Source: Boletus sp. NGJ (lineage: Eukaryota; Basidiomycota; Agaricomycetes; Boletales; Boletaceae). From it: DNA of 64,000 nucleotides. Shown here in pieces: positions 12,977-24,087 of this stretch. The DNA is taken from positions 186,001-250,000 of the forward strand of contig JAGTXK010000038.1 of assembly GCA_019096195.1 (NCBI GenBank). Direction: 5' to 3'. The notes under the pieces were generated by a model. It was not told where the DNA came from. It saw only the letters and a program-made list of their open reading frames with translations, and made no database searches. Numbering within the stretch: the stretch's first letter is position 1; each line of letters starts with the position of its first letter. The translations under genes were made by a program, and so were the position numbers.

Positions 12977-14101
12977 TCAGTCCCTGACATGATGCCCTCC
13001 CGAGGAGAAAAGCGGATGGTCGAGGGGGGTTGCTTGCCCGTATCCTTCGTCCATGCTCTCCTCATTACCACGCGGAGGATCAGCATTTGGGGTGATATAG
13101 ACTGCAACATGCATAAGCGCGGTCAGCTGGCGATCCACGCCCCCGAGCGAAGACATGAGACCACGCACCATCATCATGACAAAGACAAACGAGAAGAAAA
13201 CCGATGTTTGACTCCTTAGCCCGAACGATATTAGAAATGCGATGCCAGAGAGCGTGCAGGGAAACATGGATTCGACGACCAGCGCAACGATCGCAAAATA
13301 CGGCGAGGCGTACTCGCTCCCGAGATCTTCCTTAATCTTCCTGCCGTGTCGCACCAAACGATAACAGATCATCCACGTCAGCATCGCAGTCAGGAACACG
13401 GAGACGGTGTAGTACGCCAGGCCAAGTTGAGAAGCGACACCTTGGAAGAAATTTCCTCCATGAGTGCTCGTGGCCCAGATGAGCAGAATTCCCAGAACTT
13501 TTTTTGTCAGGTGGTCAATCGTGCGTCAGTGAACAGAGGGAATAGTTCGCACCAAGGGTCCCAACCCACAGAATCGAGGGTACTATGATGACACGATAGC
13601 TGTTCCATAGCATCCGACAGCGGTGGATCTAGAACCAGGAATGAGGATCAACTCTTGCTACCTCAAGCATATCTTACCATCAAGGCGTCCGTCATGAGCT
13701 GAGTGACAGCGATCGCCGTCGTCCCAAAATCCACATACCAAACTTCAAAATCCGCTGACCGGTTTGCATGCCGACCATTTGGAGAGTCTGCGTCTAGCAA
13801 CCACATTTTTTCGCCAAGGATCGCCTGAGTGAATACCCAGATCGTAATCATAAGTAGTATCACAGTGCTGAAGATTGCGTAAAACATGTCAGATTTCTTG
13901 TGCTCTCCTTGTTGGGTCAGTAAGCTGTGTATCGTCCAGAAGTACAGCACTAGCTCGACACCTGCGGGTGACCAGGTTGGTGAGAGACCGCATGGATGTC
14001 CAACTGCACGGGTCGCCAAACTTACCATACAAGATGTCCTGCAGGTTTATCCCCACGTAGAGTGCGTTCTGGAAGATCTCGCCATCTGAGACACCGGGCA
14101 T
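12977..14101 (-). CDS. Seven-transmembrane protein, basidiomycete family of unknown role
   Basis: It starts MPGVSDGEIFQNALYVGINL, ending NLQDILYG before the first intron. Next come GVELVLYFWTIHSLL, MFYAIFSTVILLMITIWVF and WYVDFGTTAIAVTQLMTDALM. A short exon with IHRCRMLWNSYRVIIVPSIL follows, then YYTVSVFLTAMLTWMICYRLV, SMFPCTLSGIAFLISF and VFFSFVFVMMMVRGLMSSLG, with a polar tail. That gives about seven membrane helices joined by short loops, with several introns. This layout, with a Tyr/Arg-Cys motif after helix 3 and a soluble C-terminus, recurs in a large agaricomycete family without known ligands, placed at the plasma membrane by inference. The last exon could be read in a second frame ending near 12874, so the C-terminus is uncertain. 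Confidence 0.75.
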
Positions 14102-14880
14102 CGTACAAAGCAAATCAAAGCGCCTCACAACGACGGTTGTCGACTTTATATCGCACAAATGAATTCCAGAACGTTTATGGTGTGCGCCTCGATGTCATAA
14201 TGGCTCCAAGTAACGACGACGACGGGAAGAGTTGAATGCGGCGGCCAGTTCTGCGGGAGGATCTGGATCGTGTGAGCGACTTGAGAAGCACTGACATTCC
14301 ACGCACTGACAAGCCGTAACCATCATGTCGTGGAACGAATACAAAGAACTTGGGATAGGCACAACGGAAGAACCGCTTAAATGGGGAGCCTCTTCGCAGT
14401 CCTCGCGGCTATGAATTAGGAGCAAGATCGTGAGGACAGACTAGCGTGTATGTGAGGTTACGATTACTTGGGCATCGAGGATTCCTTATAAACGTTACAT
14501 GTTAGTAAGAAATCAGTAACCCAAGGTTTGCTACAGTGCTGCAGCGCTTACACGCAGCAATCAGTAGCCTTCTCTTGGTAATGGCACCGTGAGTCGCCAG
14601 GGTTCGACTTTCCCACCTACCAGCCAGTCTGTGTTAGTACCATGATCATGATCCTACCAACGAGGCTATATTGTCTTACCGCGGCTGGGGTCAATGCTCT
14701 AACATCGGGGCCGGTATTACAACGGGCATTGACAGGTATCATAAGCGGGCCGAACGGAACGCGGCGTGAGGCTAGAAGTCCGGAACTCGTACGAATCGCG
14801 GTGGGCTGCCATTTCTGCCTCGTCCGAAGTGCTCGGCTTTCATGATATCCCTTGGCCAACTCTGTGCATTCGTCCAACCA
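14102..14880. other. Gene-poor stretch
   Basis: Only short open frames without family features. This is the 5' flank of the 7TM gene. Confidence 0.35.
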
Positions 14881-14899
14881 TTCATGATACTGCCAGCAG

Positions 14900-15190
14900 G
14901 GTGACGCTACAGGTCTTCTAAACGCAGACCGTCACGTTGGTTCCCCAAAAGGGTGAAGACCATCGACCTGACGCTCTACGAGAAGAACGCTGGTGTTGGA
15001 GGAATGCCGTGGTACTCATGGCACCCGATGAGCTTCCTCTTCTTCACTGGACTCGGGGAGTTGCGGTGGCCCTGCGCCTGGGAAACAAGTTACCAAGTAC
15101 TCTTGTACCAGTACGAAACGCCGAACAGCAGAACTCCGAGTTACACTTCGAACCCACTGGGATGAGTGTCACGACCCCGCAAAGTTATGT
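14900..15190 (+). pseudogene. Possible relic of a flavin monooxygenase (Baeyer-Villiger type)
   Basis: One exon-like piece at 14953-15165 reads IDLTLYEKNAGVGGMPWYSW. It resembles the segment after the Rossmann motif of flavin-dependent monooxygenases (usually ...YEKNADVGGTWYENRYPG). A tail with YQVLLYQYETPNSRTPSY could match the following 'HxYQ' region. No FAD-binding GxGxxG, NADPH site or C-terminal half is found nearby. If the call is right it is a fragment. It could also be chance, since only about 30 residues match. Confidence 0.3.
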
Positions 15191-15417
15191 GCCAGTGAAA
15201 CGGTGTTGGTTGATTGGAAGGTGTGTAACGATCTTACGTGGTCTTTTATCCCAGTGGGTATGATACGTGCTTACTACTAGACTGTGACTGTACTTCATAA
15301 TGTCATGCTGCGAATGCACAGGGTCAGAAAGAATTTTCGGGCTATCATTCTACCGTATATAATAACATGCACTGACCTAGAACAGGTCAGCCATCGACAC
15401 GGAATAGGTCTCAAATT

Positions 15418-17336
15418 ATGCCCCCCACTTTACCTTCGCCAATTGCTCAGCCATGGATATTTGACCCCAGTCGTACTCCACCTGTATACACGAGGTCCGT
15501 TTTCATTGTGTGAAATATCCCACGAGTCCCGGAATTAATGAACGCCTGTGGAACAGACCCGTCGTCGGTTCTGAACTTCTTGCAGACAGAGCCAGCAGCT
15601 TTGGAGACGGGTAAGTCAAGGTTCTTTACACGTTTTCTGGCGTATCCTTTATATTATTTGCAATGACAGACTTGGTGACGTATGCATAGGCGTTGACTTC
15701 ACATCGTCTCTCAACAAGGGCGAGATTCAGCAGAGAACCCGCCGAGCCCTTGCCAAGCTTCGGTAGCCCAAACTCTAGTATTTGTTTTCCCGCTATCGTA
15801 TCCTGAATCACGTTTTGCAGCTTCTTTTGTCCTATCATCGCAGCGACCATAGAAGGTCCAGATGACGGGATATTTACGAGGCATTGGGTGTACGCACCCA
15901 TGCAAGACATATCGGACTGCGAGTCCTGGCTGGATGCTGCATTTTCCATCCAGGAAAGGGGATCTTCTTTGGATATCCAGGAATTCGTTGATAGCAGGGT
16001 CCGAACCCGCCTCCCGGTCGACTCCTCTGGGAAACGAAGCTTGTTTCAGTGTTACCTCCTTACAGACGACGTCGGCGCACACGGGCTGTACTTTCACGGG
16101 TCTCATTGCATCCTAGACGCGTGGCCGACCATGTTCGCGCTTGGATTAATGATTGAGTGGATGGTAGCAGACCCACTCGATACGCCCATCAACCTTGAAT
16201 TTGGAACAGAGCACAAGAATCTTCCTCTGGACCCTGTCTCTGTGTCAGGTGGGCCTCGCGAGTCTTGGGGGACATCAAGCATCGAGTTGTTTGCCGAAGC
16301 TGCGCAGCGACGTACTAAGACGACGGTCAGTCTAACCTGCTCTAAACTGCGTTTTTCCTCATGGACTTTTTCAGCCCATACTTGCGTTGTTACCTCCATC
16401 ACAAGATGTTTGCACTAATGGCCCCCGAGTAAGGTTTGAACATGTTTTTCCTCCCTCCGAGACAGAAAAATTTGTCGCTGTTTCCAAGTGCAATAACCTT
16501 TCTCTAACACATTTGTTGGAGGCAGCTCATTGCGTGGCTCTGGCTGCTTCCAATCCTGCACTATCCCTTTCTTCAGAGGTAGATTTCTCTGCCGAGTCGA
16601 CAATGTGAGTATCACTCTATCGATTTGATTTTCGTATGACTGAAAAGCGGACACAAGTGTCTCCTTGGAAAGGGAATTCGTTAAGCATGTCAACAAGAAA
16701 ACACACTTCATAACCGCACATTCCGTCATGCCTATTCGCATCCCGATGAGTAAGATTCTAGACGTCGACTCGACGCGCGAGCAACTCCTCCTCGCGGCCT
16801 CAGCCTTGAAAGCAGAATATGTGCGCTATCTAGCAAATCCCTGCCTTCCTCATATGGTCGTCGCCCAGACTGCCACTCCGCCATGCGCAGTGACTGCTGA
16901 CTCCGAGGACCAGCCTCTGCCACAATTTAACGCAACCATGCTGATGAACCTGGGCAAGGTGGCTACGCGTTTGCCGAGCGAGTACGTCAGTCAGTCTGGA
17001 GAACGCATCCTGCACGTCCGTGACCTGTCTCTTGGACACCGGATCACGACGCCTCACGTGTATGTCGCATTTCGTTTGCCCTCCTTTGGCGACGTTGGAT
17101 CACCAAATGTGATTGATTTATGTCCTCTCTAGGTTGCTCCATTCTTGGACGCTTGAGGATGGCCTTCATATACAATTGCAGGTATGTTGGACGTACCAGC
17201 GCTTGGAGCCGGAATCATGCAGATGCTGAGGTTTTGTAACCAGGCGTCTGACGTGTGGGCGTTGGATTCTGATAGAGCGTACTTGGAACGCTTTTTTGAC
17301 ACCATGCGACGCCTCGTTTTGGAACAATTGTACTGA
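15418..17336 (+). CDS. HxxxD acyltransferase-like protein (BAHD/condensation superfamily)
   Basis: Predicted CoA-dependent acyltransferase or condensation-fold protein. Exons join in phase to LWNRPVVGSELLADRAS, then LGDVCIGVDFTSSLNK and FFCPIIAATIEGP, then WVYAPMQDISDCESWLDAAF. The hallmark HCILD (HxxxD) sits in YFHGSHCILDAWPTM at about 16100. After introns come RVRFEHVFPPSETEKFVAV, NNLSLTHLLEAAHCVALA, and VMPIRIPM near 16730-16750. The rest continues as KVATRLPSEYVSQSGERILH, LEDGLHIQL and a C-terminal helix ending RRLVLEQLY-stop at 17334. The general shape (about 450 residues, HxxxD in the first half) suits trichothecene-acetyltransferase-like proteins. A start at 15418 (MPPTLPSPIAQPW) needs a very short 32-nt intron, so the 5' end is uncertain. 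It sits close to an MFS transporter and SDR remnants, which suggests specialised metabolism. Confidence 0.7.
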
Positions 17337-17851
17337 TTTGTGATGTACCTCAACACTTCGTTCTAGTTCATCACGCACGGAATAGAAATTCCTGCGTTGA
17401 GACCGATGCTATTCGTATGATCAGCTTGCGTGTTAGGTGACAATGTATGTCGATAATCTTAGTACTGCTGAGTGCTTTGGGTATGACAATCGTGAATACG
17501 ACTTCACTTACATCAGTAGTTTTTAGTTATAATATTATACTTACAGGTCGATGCCTGCAGATCAGAGCAGGTCGGAGAGTAGTCTTCGCTAGTTTAAATC
17601 AACTCAGAGCCCAACGAAAGAATGTACTAAACACGTGAGGATCGCATGCAAGCTTTACATGAAGCTACAGCATGCAGTATTAGTATTACAGGCGAGAAAG
17701 CACGGGAATGGTTCAAGAATGCAGGGTAGATTACAGAATGGATTTAGTAACTGAATGTATGCTGCGATGGTGAATGGAAAATGGATGTGGGCTAGCAAAA
17801 AGACATGCAGGTAATGGTGCAAACATAACAGCATATGAGCAAAGTTGAAAC
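17337..17851. other. Gene-poor stretch, A/T-rich
   Basis: 3' flank between two convergent genes. No coding features are supported. Confidence 0.35.
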
Positions 17852-18522
17852 CTACACTTTCCATGATTTGATAGAGTTGCAGAAGTTGTAATGAGCTTTG
17901 AGGAATGCAACCCAACCCAACTTTGTGAACTTTCCGTGATCGCGCCACTCCTTCTCATCGAGTCTCTCAACGCCACGATGACCTGGGCGATATTCCAGAG
18001 CTGCTAGTTTTTTTTATCGCTCTCTGAAATTCCGTACTCAGCACAGAACTCTGGTAGCGATATGTTGTGAAATGTCGTGCTAGGCGAAGATGTGCCGGTG
18101 TGCACTCGATACGGAAATCCGGGACCGGCTGGTCGATGGTATGGACAAGGCACAGCGCCAGGAACGAAAGGACCATGACCATAAAGTGGGAGATAGTATG
18201 GTGGGTATCCATAAGGCGGTGTAGCTGGTGGAGGTGGCAGAGCATAACCTGGCGGCGGTGGCATGGCCTGCGGATAGTATTTCATCAGTCCATTCGACAT
18301 ATGATCCCTTTCCTGAAGTTTCATTGTTTGAGCGAGTAAGGTGCATATATGCACCAAATTTACGTACGGCTTCATCCGAGTCCTTTGGTAGCTTTGGTGT
18401 GTATAGCCAGACAACAACATTATCAGTTGCACGTTTCGCCTTGATGGCGTCAAGGAGTGCATCGAAGCCGGCTTGATTGGTGATCGTCTTGCGAAGAGCA
18501 GATTCTCAACTTTTTCTCGCAT
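17852..18522 (-). pseudogene. Fragment of an expanded agaricomycete family, proline-rich with SAM-like C-terminus; one frameshift
   Basis: The first piece reads KTITNQAGFDALLDAIKAKR then TDNVVVWLYTPKLPKDSDEA. A 55-nt intron (GTACG...TTCAG) leads to ERDHMSNGLMKYYP, a Pro/Tyr/Gly-rich stretch, and ISLPEFCAEYGISESDKK. A run of eight A follows (T on the plus strand, 18008-18015) and the frame breaks there. One base away, the sequence continues as LAALEYRPGHRGVERLDE and GWVAFLKAHYNFCNSIKSWKV-stop (17852). The C-terminal 60 residues look like a small SAM-like helical bundle. No methionine-started 5' exon is seen, and an in-frame stop lies just upstream of the first exon. I recall many family members in mushroom genomes but know no function. 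A sequencing error in the homopolymer is possible. Confidence 0.6.
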
Positions 18523-18659
18523 ATAACTTGAATCTCATTAGTTTCGCAAACACCCATTAAACTCATCATAATACCGCTTGTCCAAAAAGAAAAAGAAAAC
18601 TCGAGTCAAAAGAGGCTTAGTGAAGCAGCCAACAGATTATGTATGAACCAACTCAACAT

Positions 18660-18990
18660 CAAATTTTGTTGAACCTCCCGAAGACGCGTGCTCGGTCATA
18701 CCCAGGACTCACGTATGGGGCGACCGCCATGGTCATGTTGAGCGTCCCGAACACGTTCGTCTCATACTGATACCGCATGAATTCCGTGCTGCGATCTGCA
18801 CGAGCTCCCATCGTCAGTTTCTGTGGACGACATACCCGCCTTCCTCCAAGGATCCCCACTGACGAGCACGTCAACGCTCCCCCATCCAGACTCTTGAATG
18901 ATAGCATCGATCTGCTTCTTCACTTGCTCTGTTCCGATGGTGATATTGAGTTCTGCGCAGTGGATGTGTGATCTTGCATCTCGGGGCCGT
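18660..18990 (-). pseudogene. Broken short-chain dehydrogenase fragment (relic 2)
   Basis: Reading the minus strand gives ELNITIGTEQVKKQIDAIIQ, GSVDVLV, then RYQYETNVFGTLNMTMAVAP, in mixed frames. Its bases closely match relic 1 at 12056-12330, including an unusual insert around MGARA...RSTEF between the NNAG and ETNVFG motifs and the same donor-like GTGAGTCCTGGG. Only the middle of the SDR fold remains. It lies in the opposite orientation to relic 1, about 6.4 kb away. Confidence 0.7.
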
Positions 18991-19196
18991 CTAAGAAGTG
19001 TGTGATATTGGCCACGGCGATAGCTATGTTCAGGGATTTAATGGGAAGGAACGTTGCATACTAGCGATAACGTCTGTGCACACGATGAGTAAGAAATTCC
19101 CTCTCATCGACAATGCTGACTAAGCTTTCAGAGCTGTATTCATGGTCGCTCATTACGTGGAGCCTACCGAGTAGTCCCCAAGCAGCCCTCAAGTTC

Positions 19197-21393
19197 CCGA
19201 TGAGGATGGCCCAGTCAGACGGCCTTGGTACAAGAGGCCAAGAGCTGCTTGGTATCTATCATGTTGTTCGTCCTGAACCTCGATTAATACTTTGCGCTGT
19301 GATAGGATCTTTTGCATGAAAGTACTCTCTTCCAGCGGAGGTACTATGACCGCTGGACCTCGGCTTCAAATGTTCAGAGAGCTCGTTTGCAGAAGTTACA
19401 CTCCTGAACATGTCGAGACCCCTGGTTTTCTTAACCTACCACCTAACACTAGTACCACAACTGCAAGTGTCGTTCTAAACTACCCAGCGACTTTCATCGA
19501 GGTGTAGAATCACCAAGCGTACATGACTATAGGTTTGCGCAATGCAACTGTCGACAGGTTTACACCTATAGTGGATTGTGCAAGAAACCCACACGTACAG
19601 GCAGAGATCGCGAAGCTCGTTGCGGGTATGTGGTTCATTCATGGCCATGCTCTGCTCACAAACTGTGCAGCCCCTAGTCATCATAATTATCAGCGGTATT
19701 CTGTCTTGTCTCACGACAGGCTGGTGGGGTGGGGTGGGGTGGGTGCTCGTTTTCATCTTATACTCTCTCGTGCAGAGTATTGTTGGCCAGTTTCTAGATC
19801 GCCATGGTCGAACGCGAACAATGGGAATACTTGTGTTTGGGCCGCTTATGACTGACTCATTGACTTTTTTCGTCTTTCGCTTCTCTGACATACTGCTTGG
19901 AAAATATTGGTTTCTGGTTATCGCCCCCGTGATTGAAGGCATGTTGGGAAGTATGTTGTCTTGTTCGCATTTTACTTTTCATAACCAAACTGTGATTCTT
20001 TCAGCTCCTTCATCCACCATGACTGCGGAAACATCGTACGTGCGTGATGTCTCAGAACAACACCATCTATATGTAGACAACTTCGGCGACATATTTACCT
20101 AGCTTCCAGTGCTCGAAACTTTTCTCTGCTAGTCGGCGTCTTTTACGCGGGAAGTACTCTTGGCCCTGTCGTGGGAGGGTTCCTCAACCAACAAACCAGC
20201 AACGTCATGGCTGCATTCTACGCGGCGACTTTAACGCACTGTGCACATGCTGCCATCGCGTGGTTTGCAATGCCAGAGTCTATCACCAAAACTGTAATGG
20301 CTCATGCGCGGAGCCGATACGCACACGAGCTGGCGTCGGTCGCCGACATGGACGTTGGTCCCTTCCGACGGCAGGTTATGATATTTACCAAGGCGTTCTG
20401 GGACTCGTTCCCATTGAACGTGTTGATGCCAAAGTGTCAACGCAACTCCCAGTGGAAGAGGAACTGGAATTTGACATGGTTGGCTATTTCTGCAGCGCTA
20501 ATAAATGCTGTCATGGTGAAATCGGTCAGGTGCTACGAATGTATTTGTCGTTCATTAGAAGCCCCACAGACTTCGTCCAGTAGTATGTATCAATATGCCA
20601 TATACAACTATCGCTGGTCGTCTCTTGACGTATGGTGCACATCATGGTCATTTTGCTGCCTCACTAACTTTTGGATCAGCTTGGCTACTTCATCAGTGCT
20701 ACAGGACTGTCGACTGTTCTTCTCTTCACGGTAATCTTTCCTGGTGAGTCATCCTGTCTCGACTGACCGTGAAAATAACTCAAGGACTAGAATGCCGCAA
20801 TCAGTGTGTTGAGGCGGAGAGCAATCAGCCCACAGCATGTAGACAATGTGAAACAGAACACGCTGTTGGACATTAATATGCTTAGAGCATCTAGCATATT
20901 TTTCGCTGCTGGCTATGCTCTCATGGGGATCGCTCCTACAGGGCTCATCTTCGCCTGTTGTTCCATTGTGAGCACCTTTGGGCAGGGATTCTTGCCCACT
21001 ATTCAGAGTGTGGCGGCAATCCTCCACACCAGTGCATCAGGTGAGGATGACACTGGACGCCTGTTTTGTGCATTGAGTGTTGTATATGTTTTAGGGTGAG
21101 TGTCCTCATTGCATGAACTGTCAAAGAATCTCAAAATGTGGGATGCGGTATCTAGTGGCCGTATCATAGGACCTGCAATTTATGGAACGGTTTATGTTGC
21201 GACGGTGTCATTCTTTTCATCTGCGATACTCTGGCTGTCGGTCGGGTGTTCCCTGACGGCATTTTTGGTTTTGGTGTTTGTTCGCCTACCTAACAATGTA
21301 TCAGATAGGGAGCAACGAGACGATGACCCTACTCAACATACTGATCCTGAATTAGATCCTCTTCTCAGCGGTAGCACGCCTATAGAAGCATAA
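19197..21393 (+). CDS. Major facilitator superfamily transporter (TetA/HIAT1-like)
   Basis: Predicted 12-helix secondary transporter or drug-efflux-type permease. The N-terminal exons are unclear. MTAGPRLQMFRELVCRSYTP fits the 'ISPRIQVY..ACR' stretch of this subfamily. Then come NPHVQAEIAKLV (intron), PLVIIIISGILSCLTTGWWG, the loop motif DRHGRTRTMGILVF, APSSTMTAE and SARNFSLLVGVFYAGSTLGP. PVVGGFL and a long cytosolic loop follow, then LGYFISATGLSTVLLFTVIF. The C-terminal half has SSIFFAAGYALMGIAPTGLI, FGQGFLPTIQSVAAIL, GRLFCALSVVYVLG and RIIGPAIYGTVYVATVSFF. A hydrophilic tail ends in a dileucine-type PLLSGS before the stop. About eight introns are present. The start at 19197 is a guess. It may export or import a metabolite linked to the neighbouring acyltransferase (inference). 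Confidence 0.75.
19726..19743 (+). other. G-quadruplex-type G-run inside an MFS exon
   Basis: Four G-runs (GGGG, GGGG, GGGG, GGG) are separated by single T bases. They encode the Trp/Gly-rich end of a membrane helix in the transporter. Single-base loops favour a stable quadruplex. Confidence 0.7.
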
Positions 21394-21932
21394 GCTTGAG
21401 GCTTGCTTGTAGCCTTGGGAGCGCACAATGATCACTGTTCTCGTGTGGGTCACCTAGATGCTTGATTTTTTCAGGGTAAAAACTTTGCTCCGCACATAAA
21501 AGGCGTGCGCTTCATTATCCAACCTACGGATTGTAAAATAGTACCACTTTTCATTTTTCTAATGCTAGCTTGCATCCGCCTCTTTCCCCTTTCACTTTCA
21601 GTTTCTACTTCTCAGTCCCTCAACTTTCAAATTTCAACTCCAACGTGACTCTGTCCCCCCCAAACGACCCATATAACATCGCATCTCCATGCCGCCTATC
21701 ACGGTGTCTTGCATCCACGCGATGGAGAATTCGATAGAGATGGATACAATATGTCTCGAGGACGAGAGGAAAGGAATACTCAGTGGCTCCCCGTAATGGT
21801 GTCAGCGCCATTGGACATATCGATATGATCCACGGCGATGTCAATCTATAAAGTGTTACATCTAATAGAGTACAGCGCCTTCAAAATACTGTCATTGATA
21901 AACACGCAGGTTAACTGCCAACAAAAACACGA
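21394..21932. other. Convergent intergenic region
   Basis: 3' flanks of the MFS gene (+) and the GT25 gene (-). It contains a C/T-rich stretch around 21580-21660. No gene is supported. Confidence 0.4.
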
Positions 21933-23033
21933 TCAAGAGCCAAGCACACCATTCACCAACCACTCCTTTCGCTCGCTCCCCAACCCCGGAAGTATATCAC
22001 TCGGCGTGTCCTTCCTCTGCACAACGATACTAGGAACGACTGAATATGCTCTCAGTCGACCACTTTCGATAAGCCATGAGAACGCATGGTCTATTGCACG
22101 GGAGTAGGCAAAGGGGGGGTGCCGGAGGTGCTGGAGGAGTCTACGGGCTCCGGGGACAGAGAGGGCGTAGGCATGAGTGCATTTTGGGGAGTAAGAGGGG
22201 TGGAGGTGTGTTGCTAAATTCGTGTTTGGGGTTGATAAAGGCGAATAGAAAGTCTCATCAGACCAGCAGTGACCTTTATGTTATACAGTTATTTTTTGTT
22301 CTGTTTAGATAGAAATGAATTCAAGTTCGGTGAACTTACCCAGCAAGACAATGTCCCATCCCGCCGGTAAGACTTTCCATATCCCAGAAAGCCGGTCCGC
22401 GATATCTTTCTCCATATCAATATCATCCTCCAAGAAAACTGCCACGTCTTCAGGTTGTGTATCATCTTTATCTATGAACACGCGTATAGCAGACACGTGT
22501 GAATGCCAACATGCAACTCTTGCAGGTGATAATTTCATCCAGTCCACGATCCTCAGGATACCCGTAGGCATCGAGAAGTCATCTACTGCGCTTAAAAGAG
22601 GTGGAGGTGAGCTTGGAGAAGAAGGCGTCATAGATACAGGCAAAGGAGCGGGTTGGGTTATCCAGACATCCGATCCTGAGGGTAGGAGAGGCTCGTGTGT
22701 AAGCACGGAAAGGGCGTTGATCTCACGAGGCCAGTGGAATATGGAGTTGGTACTTGTTTCCGTGCCTGTGCTTGCATTTCCTACTCCTAACGGGGTCTGC
22801 TCACGCTGGTGAACTACCCAATCGAGGAGACGATATACCAGCGGGTTCGTGAAAGGCGTCGCATCGACGATCGTCCATGAGAGGTTTAGAGCTGTACGTA
22901 AGAGTTCCATTTGTTCATGTCTATCTTTCCGTTCGGGCAGGGAGATCAGGTAGATATGGGATGCGAACCCCAGGAAACGAGTTCGTCCTTGCTCAGGTTC
23001 AGGTTCAGATTCGGAGATGGAGGATGGCATCAT
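21933..23033 (-). CDS. Glycosyltransferase family 25 protein
   Basis: Predicted glycosyltransferase of the LPS/collagen galactosyltransferase-like GT25 family. After an acidic Ser/Glu/Pro lead comes HIYLISLPERKDRHEQMELL, the classic GT25 N-terminal motif. It continues with IVDATPFTNPLVYRLLDWVV, then VACWHSHVSAIRVFI and VAVFLEDDIDMEKDI, where the EDD is the metal- and nucleotide-sugar-binding acidic motif. AGWDIVLLG ends the exon. An intron follows, then GHCWSDETFYSPLS and CTHAYALSVPGARRLLQHL. A DHAFSWLIESGRLRAYSVVP region follows, with the tail SIVVQRKDTPSDILPG and stop at 21933. All GT25 landmarks are present, so it looks intact. The first methionine used (23033) may not be the true start, because the open frame extends upstream to about 23095 without a clear ATG. 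Confidence 0.82.
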
Positions 23034-24087
23034 TGGGTTTCCTTTGTCTTTGTCCTTTGCTGTCACTCTTATTGAACCTGCGACAGAGTTAACTATGAGT
23101 TAGTAATGCATAACATATGTCACTGTGTTGATGCCAACGTGTAACATACCTCAGGCCTCAACTGAACCGTTGCGAACTGAGAAAAAGAAAGAAGAGATGT
23201 GATCTGATAAGTTATCAGTCTCGTCTGTAACTAATTAGGCTTCGCCTCGGTTCAAGTTAGCATCCATTATCTGCGGAAATAGAAGGGACGCCAGCTGGTG
23301 GTTTTAGGTGACATGTTACCGTAATTGGCACGCCTTTTCATCCTCGCCCGACCCTGGATGGTATGAGTTCGGAAACGATCCAAGGAGTAATTAGCCCTCA
23401 TAACACATACCTTCAGGGCCGTCCGGAGGGGTATGTGTTATGAAGAAGTATTATGCACGGTGGGACCAGCCTGAGGAAGTAACAAGTGTGATCGGAGTCA
23501 GTAAGCTTACCCGAGCCCAGCGCCCTTGAGGTGTAATCCGATGGGATTCCTAAATATATTTTCATTGGGATTTTTTGCGCATTAACTGAAATTCGCTTAC
23601 TCGTTCATCCTCTCCCGGACTCATTTCCGACTAAACCTCATAGATATTCAGTGATTTTACTCCCCACAGTGCAAAAGTATGCGAGTGGTACCACGAAAAA
23701 ACCCTTGAAGTTTAGGTGACAAAGTAAAGAATTTGTGCCACATTATGACCTTCTAGTGCAAGTTGACTCTCCCACTGGCTGACGAACAACAATCGACCTG
23801 CCGAGCTGTGACAAAACTCCCATCCGAGACGTTAATCACAGACTCATTAGACAACATATCTACAGCGAGATTCACCCCTTTCCCGGGAATGGCCACGACG
23901 GTAATCAAAAGTTGTGAGTGGTTGAATTCGAATCTTCGTTCCTAGATTGACTCACTAGGCGAACATCATGGCTGCACAAGGACAGACCTGCGCAGGAGGG
24001 CCGTGGAAGCTGTCTTCCATACGGAACACGCGTGAGACCACGGGTAACCTGCAGCTTGGTCCGATACCGTGGCTAATATTATGGTGA
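23034..24087. other. Intergenic region with palindrome
   Basis: About 1 kb without a supported gene. It is the 5' flank of GT25 and of a damaged SDR on the other strand, and it includes the perfect 14-bp inverted repeat listed separately. Confidence 0.4.
23398..23443. repeat. Perfect 14-bp inverted repeat with 18-nt loop
   Basis: TCATAACACATACC (23398-23411) is followed by an 18-nt G/C-rich loop and then its exact reverse complement (23430-23443). It could form a cruciform or RNA hairpin, be a binding site for a dimeric regulator, or be the remnant of a small mobile element. Confidence 0.85.

Noticed and set aside
14595-14625. B-box-like GGTTCGACT suggesting a tRNA
   Set aside because: No matching 5-bp T-stem and no acceptor stem or anticodon arm at the right distance.
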